This document shows positions 1 to 4,612 of a stretch of 5,838 nucleotides of DNA, piece by piece. The stretch lies in the NCBI GenBank assembly GCA_017601265.1, contig JAFNJA010000108.1:1402-7239 (forward strand), in the 5' to 3' direction. The stretch comes from Candidatus Brockarchaeota archaeon. Lineage in GTDB: Archaea > Thermoproteota > EX4484-205 > DTQO01. A program made the translations under genes and the position numbers. Position 1 is the stretch's first letter; every line of letters starts with the position of its first letter. A model generated the notes under the pieces. That model made no database searches. It was not told the origin of the DNA and worked only from the letters and a program-made list of their open reading frames with translations.

Positions 1-193
1 GTATGCAAAGCAGGTCGCAGGAGACGAGGACGGCCTGTTCCGGTTCATCGCCGGCGGTCTCGAAAGCGAGCGCTGTGGCTGTGAGCGGATCCTCCACGTG
101 CGTGGAGACGCGGACGTGCCATTGCCCCTTGAGCATTACCGGACGCGGGGGAGTTATGTCGCCGGAAGCCCAGCCGATCGAGAGTTCGGGCAT
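1..193 (-). CDS. Neutral/alkaline ceramidase-like protein, N-terminal fragment (runs off left edge)
   Basis: The minus strand from ATG 193 reads open to the window edge (64 codons). The peptide starts MPELSIGW, has a GDITPP motif at residues 11-16, then LKGQWHVRVSTH (21-32), DPLTATALAFE (35-45) and a hydrophobic strand ending in an Asp (AVLVSCDLLCI, 54-64). Trp-x-DITPP near the N terminus, a following His/Asp-Pro-Leu element and the VLVSCD strand are the entry signature of the neutral/alkaline ceramidase-like superfamily. The same order occurs in the gene at 592-1848. The start is fixed by an in-frame TGA ten codons upstream and by the homologous N terminus. There is no signal peptide, so the protein is probably cytosolic. 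The GQxHxRxS segment differs from the neighbour, so it is a diverged relative and not a recent duplicate. The zinc-binding histidines would lie outside the window. Superfamily assignment is firm; substrate is unknown. Confidence 0.85.
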   Translation of the reverse strand, partial: MPELSIGWASGDITPPRPVMLKGQWHVRVSTHVEDPLTATALAFETAGDEPEQAVLVSCDLLCI

Positions 194-233
194 GAGTAAG
201 TCCCCGATCCCGAACGCGCGTGATCAGCCCGTG

Positions 234-241
234 CTTAATTG
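234..241 (-). promoter_or_regulatory. TATA-like box for the leftward ceramidase-like gene
   Basis: On the minus strand this reads CAATTAAG, an AT-rich island in GC-rich DNA about 45 nt upstream of ATG 193. Archaeal transcription starts about 25-30 nt past the box, which gives a leader of roughly 15-20 nt. An 8-bp palindrome, TTGCGCAA (244-251), lies just upstream of the box and could be an operator. Position and composition are the only evidence. Confidence 0.45.
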
Positions 242-360
242 TCTTGCGCAAAAGGCCCGCCTGCCCCGTATCGGCCCTATCGATCCACACGGAGCCGCGT
301 TTCACCCCATGCAAAAAATCCTGACTATTCCAGTCTTGTCGAAAGGGAAGCCTGCTGCAC

Positions 361-376
361 CGCTTGCGGGAAAGCG
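361..376. repeat. Small hairpin CGCTT/AAGCG
   Basis: CGCTT (361-365) pairs with AAGCG (372-376) around a GCGGGA loop. CAC (358-360) can extend the stem with GTG (378-380) if T377 bulges. Alone it is unremarkable; it is listed because it lies in the same non-coding stretch as the stronger hairpins at 425-504. Confidence 0.4.
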
Positions 377-424
377 TGTGGGATGGAAGTTGTTGGTTGC
401 GGTCGTGGGTCAACGAGTTGTGCT

Positions 425-504
425 CGGGCTCGGGAGCCCGCGCGCAGAAGAGAATGCGCGCGCCATGCCAGCATCTTGGCCGAGAACGCGCCTGGACTGG
501 CGCG
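425..504. repeat. Cluster of perfect hairpins, possible structured RNA
   Basis: Stems without mismatches follow one another. CGGGCT (425-430) pairs with AGCCCG (435-440) over loop CGGG. GCGCGCA (440-446) pairs with TGCGCGC (455-461) over the purine loop GAAGAGAA. CGCGCC (487-492) pairs with GGCGCG (499-504) over loop TGGACT. A weaker element, GCC/GGC with an inner ATG/CAT pairing, lies at 462-480. The stems are Watson-Crick throughout, so either strand could fold and the direction of any transcript is not determined. The AT-rich box at 527-536 could also be read leftward (GATATTAAAT) and would start a minus-strand RNA near 505, with a T-tract at 316-311 as a possible end. I do not recognise an RNA family. 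Chance pairing in GC-rich DNA is the main alternative. Confidence 0.4.
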
Positions 505-526
505 AAGCGGGGCGACGAGCTCAAAA

Positions 527-536
527 CATTTAATAT
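527..536 (+). promoter_or_regulatory. TATA-like box for the rightward ceramidase-like gene
   Basis: ATTTAATATC, preceded by a purine-rich AAAA stretch that could act as a BRE, stands out in GC-rich surroundings about 60 nt upstream of ATG 592. It predicts a start near 555-560 and a leader of about 35 nt, longer than for the other genes here. No clear Shine-Dalgarno site precedes ATG 592. Confidence 0.45.
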
Positions 537-591
537 CAATGGCGATGGACCGGCGACCGCAAGACTCGCGACGAGTGGAAAGTGTTCTCCG

Positions 592-1848
592 ATGGAAGCG
601 GGGTTTGGCTGGAAGGACATCACGCCGCCGTTGGGCATCAGGCTGGGAGGCTACGGCCACAGGCTTGGAAAACCCTCGCAAGCGATCCATGACCGCTTGG
701 CGGTCAAGGCTATCGCGCTCAGCGCAGGTTCCGAGGAGGCCGTGATCGTTGGCGCTGATGTTCTGGGAGTGTACAAGTTTTTCGCCGAAGGCGTGAAAGA
801 AGCCATACGCAAGAAAACGGGGATCGGGAAAAACGGCGTCTTTTTCACGACGACGCACACCCACTCCGGACCTGAAACGATCGTCCCGATGTGGCCCAAC
901 ACGTTTCCGTACGACGAGGATGAAAGGTCCATGTTGGACCGTTGGATGGCTTCCTTCAAGGAAAAGTCCGTCGAAGCGGCGGTCGAGGCGCTTGCAAACC
1001 TCTCGAAGGCGTCCGCGAGCTATAAAACCGTCGACCTTCCGGGCTTGGCGGTCAACAGGAGCTATCCCGACGGCCCTACCGACCCAGCGCTCTCAATCCT
1101 CTCTTTCGACGGCGCAGGCAGGCAGATCCTGATGAACTACGCTTGCCACCCGGTGAACAACGTTGACTTCGGGATATCCGCCGACTACCCCGGAGAGGCG
1201 TCGGCGAGGCTGGCGGAACGCGGGATCCGGAGCGTGTTCACCACGGGCGCTTCCGGCAACGTCAACCCGGTAAAGGTGGACAGGGAATTCATCCCGAAAC
1301 TGGGGGGCGATCTCGCCAACGCAGCGCTTGGATCCATTGCGGACGGGGCTCCTTTGCCCTCCAAGTCGCTGAAGGTCGAGAGCGGGAAAATGGAGGTGAA
1401 GCTTAGGCCTGGGCCGGATCGAGCGGAGGCCGAGGAAAGATTCAGGGAAGCGTACGATGCCTGCAAGGACAACCTGCAGGACTCCGAATGCATGGTCCGC
1501 CTCATTTACGCCGACGAGGAGTACGAAATATCCAAGGACGGCAGAACGGCAGCCGAAACGGTCCTCCAAGCTTTCGCCATCGACGGCGAGGTCGCTTTCA
1601 TCTCGATCCCCGGAGAACTGTTCGTTGAAATAGGGCTGAGGATAAAGGACGCCGCCCGCCGACTCGGGTACAGGGGCGCGATCGTGGCGGCGTACTCGGA
1701 GGATTACGTCGGATATATCCCGGTGAGGAAGGCCTTCGACCTGGGGACCTACGAGGCCAGGTTGGCCAGGTGGAGCAGGGTTACCGAGGAAGCGGGGGAG
1801 CAGGTGTACGCGGAATCCGTGGAAATGCTGAAGCGACTCAGGGAGTAG
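592..1848 (+). CDS. Neutral/alkaline non-lysosomal ceramidase-like hydrolase, single-domain
   Basis: The 418-aa protein matches the N-terminal catalytic domain of the neutral ceramidase superfamily, zinc-dependent amidases. In order it has GWKDITPP (6-13), strand AVIVGAD (50-56), the zinc motif TTTHTHSGPE (86-95, His89 and His91), ACHPVN (184-189, His186), GASGNVNP (219-226), PGE (340-342, Glu342) and EDYVGYIP (370-377, Tyr372/Tyr375). These correspond in order to the family's three His, Glu and Tyr zinc-site residues. At the active-site serine of true ceramidases (GDxSPN) this protein has GNVNP, with Asn225 in place of Ser. It lacks the C-terminal Ig-like domain and any signal peptide, so it is probably cytosolic. 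The open frame extends upstream to 364, but that part has no family similarity; ATG 592 begins the conserved domain. It is divergent from the paralogue at 1-193 and convergent with the PHP gene. The fold is clear; ceramide as substrate is doubtful. Confidence 0.9.
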   Translation: MEAGFGWKDITPPLGIRLGGYGHRLGKPSQAIHDRLAVKAIALSAGSEEAVIVGADVLGVYKFFAEGVKEAIRKKTGIGKNGVFFTTTHTHSGPETIVPMWPNTFPYDEDERSMLDRWMASFKEKSVEAAVEALANLSKASASYKTVDLPGLAVNRSYPDGPTDPALSILSFDGAGRQILMNYACHPVNNVDFGISADYPGEASARLAERGIRSVFTTGASGNVNPVKVDREFIPKLGGDLANAALGSIADGAPLPSKSLKVESGKMEVKLRPGPDRAEAEERFREAYDACKDNLQDSECMVRLIYADEEYEISKDGRTAAETVLQAFAIDGEVAFISIPGELFVEIGLRIKDAARRLGYRGAIVAAYSEDYVGYIPVRKAFDLGTYEARLARWSRVTEEAGEQVYAESVEMLKRLRE

Positions 1849-1880
1849 GCAGAGGCAGGCGGTACGTTTTCGCTGCGACG

Positions 1881-1937
1881 GGCCGCCTGGAGGGCGTTCC
1901 CGCGGCCTCCCAAGCTAAAGGTCGCCGTGCGGCGGCC
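1881..1937. terminator. Hairpins in the convergent intergenic gap
   Basis: Only 89 bp separate the stop codons of the convergent genes. GGCCGC (1881-1886) can pair with GCGGCC (1902-1907). GGTCGCC (1920-1926) pairs with GGCGGCC (1931-1937) over GTGC, with one G-T wobble on the plus strand. On the minus strand the second stem directly follows the PHP stop codon and is followed by TTTAG. The T-runs are short, including TTTT at 1867-1870 for the plus strand, so termination is only a suggestion. Confidence 0.3.
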
Positions 1938-2861
1938 TCACCTTTCGAAAAAGATCGGGTTTGACCACGCGGACCTCCCCTCTGAATCGGTGCACTCTAT
2001 TCGAACGTACCTTTCCCCTCCCCGCAGCCTGTACGAGGCGCTTGCGATGGCGCCGCCTTCGACCGCGGCGAACCTTTCCCCCAGGTCCAGGCTGGCGACG
2101 AAGCTTATCGCGCTCACGGATGAGGTTTCCACTTGGATTTCGTCACCATTTATTTTCACGTCCCTGATCTCGGGTCCGTTGCTGGCGTAGAACAGCCCCT
2201 CCCTGACGGACTTCATGATCGCGTCGAGGGACAGTTCCGGGGCCTTGACCGAGATCCAGGCGCCGCAAGCGTCGTTCGGCCTGTGATCGTTGAAGTGCCA
2301 ATGGGCGTCGTCGGTCGCGAAACCAAGGGGGCGCCTTCCCCTCGCCAGAAGCTCGTCCCAGTGGGAAAGGGAATGGCCCTTGGCTATGCTGAAGAAGCAA
2401 CTGGTGTTGTAAACCTCGATGCCTAGGTAACCTTCCAAAGAAAGCATGTCCCGGGCCGAGAGCGCGGACCAGTAAGGATGGCCAAGGATCACCTCCCCTC
2501 CCCTGTCCTTGGCCAGGCCTATCACCCTCTGCGGATCCTCTCCGGCATCTCCCTCCTTTGCCGGGACCTCTTCCTCGATCCCGACGGCCAGCAGGTGGAA
2601 CGCCGTGCCAACCTCCGAGGCGCCGACGCTGATCTCCTCACCTGGGATCGCCAGGAAACCGGAGTTCGAGAGCTCCCGCACGTCCGTAAGCCTCCCGTGG
2701 TCGGTAATGGCCAAGAAATCGTAGCCGCTCCTTTCGTAAAGGAAAGCCATCTGCTTTGCGGAGAGGACGCCGTCGGAGTTCGTGGTGTGGGCGTGCAAGT
2801 TCCCCCTGAACCACCTCCCGGGCGCCGAGAAAGGATCGCTGAAGACCGCTTTTGTAACCAT
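1938..2861 (-). CDS. PHP-domain metallohydrolase, CehA/McbA-like
   Basis: The 307-aa protein is a PHP-superfamily hydrolase, a family using metal ions to cleave phosphoesters or, in CehA/McbA members, carbamate/ester bonds. Visible metal-ligand motifs are GNLHAHTTNSDG (20-31: His23, His25, Asp30), ITDHG (52-56: His55), PGEEIS (73-78), FHLLAVG (His89), LGHPYW (126-131: His128) and GFATDDAH (180-187: Asp184, His187). The full ligand set is present, so it should be active. Residues about 215-307 look like a small beta-rich domain (YASNGPEI, then strands ending WSNPIFF), typical of CehA/McbA-type proteins. There is no signal peptide. ATG 2861 was preferred over 2963 because the extra residues have no domain similarity, and because a TATA-like box (2900-2910) and a purine-rich GGGGAAAG lie just upstream of 2861. 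It is convergent with the ceramidase-like gene and divergent from the surface-protein gene. Substrate unknown. Confidence 0.88.
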   Translation of the reverse strand: MVTKAVFSDPFSAPGRWFRGNLHAHTTNSDGVLSAKQMAFLYERSGYDFLAITDHGRLTDVRELSNSGFLAIPGEEISVGASEVGTAFHLLAVGIEEEVPAKEGDAGEDPQRVIGLAKDRGGEVILGHPYWSALSARDMLSLEGYLGIEVYNTSCFFSIAKGHSLSHWDELLARGRRPLGFATDDAHWHFNDHRPNDACGAWISVKAPELSLDAIMKSVREGLFYASNGPEIRDVKINGDEIQVETSSVSAISFVASLDLGERFAAVEGGAIASASYRLRGGERYVRIECTDSEGRSAWSNPIFFER

Positions 2862-2899
2862 GCTTTCCCCGCCGAATAGCGTGCACCGGGCCCGTTCAG

Positions 2900-2910
2900 T
2901 TTTAAGAATT
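2900..2910 (-). promoter_or_regulatory. TATA-like box for the PHP gene
   Basis: On the minus strand this reads AATTCTTAAAA, centred about 44 nt upstream of ATG 2861, giving a predicted leader of about 15-20 nt. The left arm of the inverted repeat (2911-2919) abuts its upstream side, so a protein bound there would contact or block TFB/TBP. Confidence 0.5.
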
Positions 2911-2960
2911 GCGTTGCATTCCGGAAGCGCGTTTCGAAAACGTTTTCGTTCATGCAACGC
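2911..2960. promoter_or_regulatory. Operator-like palindrome and inverted repeat
   Basis: GCGTTGCAT (2911-2919) and ATGCAACGC (2952-2960) form a perfect 9-bp inverted repeat 32 bp apart. Between them is the perfect 14-bp palindrome CGAAAACGTTTTCG (2935-2948), overlapped by TTTCGAAA (2932-2939). The palindrome's centre is about 6 bp off the centre of the outer repeat, so they may be two separate sites. The site lies between two divergent promoters, next to the PHP TATA-like box and about 75 bp upstream of the surface-protein box. This fits a dimeric transcription factor site; no regulator gene is in the window. Confidence 0.45.
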
Positions 2961-3034
2961 CAAGGGGACTTGAACAAATGGCAGGCGCGGCTTGGAATTG
3001 AATGGCGTCGCGAGGCGCGGGCGGCCGGAAAAGC

Positions 3035-3044
3035 ATAATATTTT
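3035..3044 (+). promoter_or_regulatory. TATA-like box for the surface-protein gene
   Basis: ATAATATTTT, preceded by purine-rich GGAAAAG (a BRE-like position), lies about 55 nt upstream of ATG 3095 and 67 nt upstream of the alternative ATG 3107. A start near 3065 would give a leader of 30-40 nt. Confidence 0.5.
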
Positions 3045-3094
3045 CGTAGCCCCATTCGTCCAACCGAGCGAGCTTCACGAGCAGCGGCTCACGG

Positions 3095-4516
3095 ATGCGA
3101 TGGAGCATGCGTAACAAGTTTGCTTTTCTACTGGCCGTGTTTCTCGCTCTGCCTCCCCATTCTTGCGCCGCGGATTACGGGCTTTCCGTCGCGGAAAGCA
3201 AGGGCTTGAAGTACGAAGAGGAATTGGCGAGGGCCGCGCTTTTCCTCAACTCCACGCAGTTCGACCCCGACGTGGGGCTGTGCAGGGAGGCCCCGAGCGC
3301 CGCCCCGGACGTCTATTGGCTCGTTTCCGACAACCTGCTCGCTTACCACGCCCTCAGGTACTATTACCCGAAAACCGCCGAGAAGATCCTTTCAACCATG
3401 CTCGGCTACGGCCATTTTGAAAGTTTCAAGCACGAATCCATATTCGGCAAGAAGCTGCCTCACGTCCCGTTCAGGACTCCCGTTTACTACGAAGTTGCCC
3501 GCTTGCCGCGCGGAACCGTCAAGACGGAAATCTGCAACGGCTCTGGAACCATGGACGATTACCTCGAGTACGCCGACCTTTGCGTCTACGCCGCCCTGCA
3601 CTTTTACTGGAACGGCGACGTCCCGTCGGCAATAAGCCATTTCGACCTGGCCAGGAAGATGTGGAACGGCAAGGGCGTCTTCGATAAAGCTTCAAAGGCA
3701 AAGGAGCGGGAAGGCGGGAGGCTCGTATACTCGACGCTCAAGCTTGCGCTGCTCTTGTACTGCTCCAGGATCTTGAACCAAACCCTTGATTGCCGCGAGG
3801 ACGTTGAAAGGACGCTGTGGCTCATGCAGGACGAAAAATTCGGAGGCTTGCACACCGATTACGACATCGACCTCAGCTACGCGGGGAGCGACATGAACAC
3901 CGAGACAACCTCGATCGCGATCCTCGCCTACAGATACGAACCTGGCGCGCGCGCCTTGAAAGTGGTGGCGGAATCGCCCTACGCCCTGGAGTGGGTGCGC
4001 GGCGCCGGGGAATATCCCGAAGGATCGGTCGTGGATCTGCGCATCGAAAGGACGGTGGTCGAGTGCGGAAACAGCACGAGGAGAATTTTCGCCGGGTGGG
4101 TCGCGAACGTCACTTGGCAGCCGGTGTACGCGAGCGGCGCCGAGATGCGCTTTGCGCTTGAATCCGACGCGAGGGTGATTGCGACGTGGAAGACCCAATA
4201 CCGTTTGGCCGTTGACGTCCACCCGGAGGATTCGGGAATCGTCGAAGCTCTCGAGTGGCACGACTCCGGATCGAATGCGACCATTAAGGCGGTTCCAAAT
4301 CCGGGTTACGAGTTCGATTATTGGTCGGGGGACGCTTCGGGCAGGGACTCCACGGTTTCGATCACCATCGACTCTCCCAAGACGGTTGCGGCGAACTTCA
4401 GGAGGCCGCTTCAGGCGCAACTGTTGGCCGGAGCGGCCGCGGTTTTGGGCATCGCGTCCATCGCCTTCCTTTTGCGCGCGAGAAGGATTAGGCGGAGATC
4501 CGGTTGGAAGGAATGA
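3095..4516 (+). CDS. Secreted, membrane-anchored surface protein with InlB-like repeats
   Basis: I do not recognise a named gene. The 473-aa product begins with a signal peptide (basic MRNK, hydrophobic FAFLLAVFLALP, cleavage perhaps after CAA at 24-26). Residues about 30-285 appear all-alpha, rich in Tyr/Trp/Leu; YWLVSDNLLAYHAL, FGGLHTDYD (249-257) and MNTETTSIAILAYRY (267-281) resemble alpha/alpha-toroid proteins (glycosidase or cyclase-type barrels). Residues 288-366 and 369-436 are two beta modules; the second ends YEFDYWSGD...ITIDSPKTVAANF, the signature of divergent InlB B-repeats. A membrane helix (about 441-461) is followed by RARRIRRR, a stop-transfer signal, placing the bulk outside. 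Six N-glycosylation sequons (Asn52, 148, 228, 326, 338, 394) all lie outside. ATG 3107 is an equally good start, giving a more standard signal peptide. The alpha domain could be enzymatic or glycan-binding; no catalytic set could be assigned. Confidence 0.8.
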   Translation: MRWSMRNKFAFLLAVFLALPPHSCAADYGLSVAESKGLKYEEELARAALFLNSTQFDPDVGLCREAPSAAPDVYWLVSDNLLAYHALRYYYPKTAEKILSTMLGYGHFESFKHESIFGKKLPHVPFRTPVYYEVARLPRGTVKTEICNGSGTMDDYLEYADLCVYAALHFYWNGDVPSAISHFDLARKMWNGKGVFDKASKAKEREGGRLVYSTLKLALLLYCSRILNQTLDCREDVERTLWLMQDEKFGGLHTDYDIDLSYAGSDMNTETTSIAILAYRYEPGARALKVVAESPYALEWVRGAGEYPEGSVVDLRIERTVVECGNSTRRIFAGWVANVTWQPVYASGAEMRFALESDARVIATWKTQYRLAVDVHPEDSGIVEALEWHDSGSNATIKAVPNPGYEFDYWSGDASGRDSTVSITIDSPKTVAANFRRPLQAQLLAGAAAVLGIASIAFLLRARRIRRRSGWKE

Positions 4517-4579
4517 ATCCGCAACCGCGCCTTGGATGGCTATGGAAAAGGTTTGGCGCAAAAAGCGCGATCCCCAACG

Positions 4580-4586
4580 CTTATAG
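4580..4586 (+). promoter_or_regulatory. TATA-like box for the membrane hydrolase gene
   Basis: CTTATAG is centred about 30 nt upstream of ATG 4613. With archaeal spacing the transcript would start within a few bases of the ATG, so the mRNA would be essentially leaderless. This fits the absence of a Shine-Dalgarno site and suggests the gene has its own promoter despite being only 96 bp past the preceding gene. Confidence 0.5.
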
Positions 4587-4612
4587 CGGCGGGGTAATCC
4601 GGGGCGCCTGGC

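Larger units (their letters stand above)
194..591. other. Divergent intergenic region between two ceramidase-like genes
   Basis: No convincing protein is encoded here. Several frames are open through it, but they give low-complexity Arg/Ser/Pro-rich translations without domains, as expected of GC-rich DNA poor in stops. The region contains a TATA-like box at each end facing the flanking genes (234-241 leftward, 527-536 rightward). Between them is a run of hairpins at 361-376 and 425-504. A run of six A residues at 311-316 reads as a T-tract on the minus strand. No tRNA T-arm, SRP RNA apical motif or RNase P RNA conserved core was recognised. Confidence 0.6.
2862..3094. other. Divergent intergenic regulatory region
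   Basis: This 233-bp gap separates the divergent PHP and surface-protein genes. It holds one TATA-like box facing each gene, a 9-bp inverted repeat and a 14-bp perfect palindrome. Translations across it lack protein-like character. The stretch from about 2961 to 3030 shows nothing recognisable. Confidence 0.6.

Noticed and set aside
311..524. tRNA, SRP RNA or RNase P RNA
   Set aside because: No T-arm consensus, SRP apical-loop motif or RNase P conserved core was found on either strand; only unassigned hairpins are supported.
364..591. N-terminal extension of the ceramidase-like frame to ATG 364
   Set aside because: The extra 76 residues are Cys/Arg-rich, unlike the family. The conserved domain begins exactly at ATG 592, and the extension overlaps the hairpin cluster and the TATA-like box.
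45..638. Long open frames on both strands across the left intergenic region (also 3-533 and 325-864)
   Set aside because: Translations are Arg/Ser/Pro-rich without motifs, and they overlap the two ceramidase-like genes in other frames. Low stop density in GC-rich DNA explains them.
2862..2963. N-terminal extension of the PHP gene to ATG 2963
   Set aside because: It would run through the palindrome and the TATA-like box, adds no recognisable domain, and ATG 2861 sits directly before the conserved start of the PHP domain.
3692..4561. 289-codon minus-strand frame opposite the surface-protein gene
   Set aside because: It is antisense to a gene with clear signal peptide, repeats and membrane anchor; its own translation is Arg-rich and without domains.
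4556..4568. GCGC-AAAAA-GCGC hairpin after the surface-protein gene, as terminator
   Set aside because: The stem has only 4 bp and no T-tract follows on the plus strand; too weak to call.
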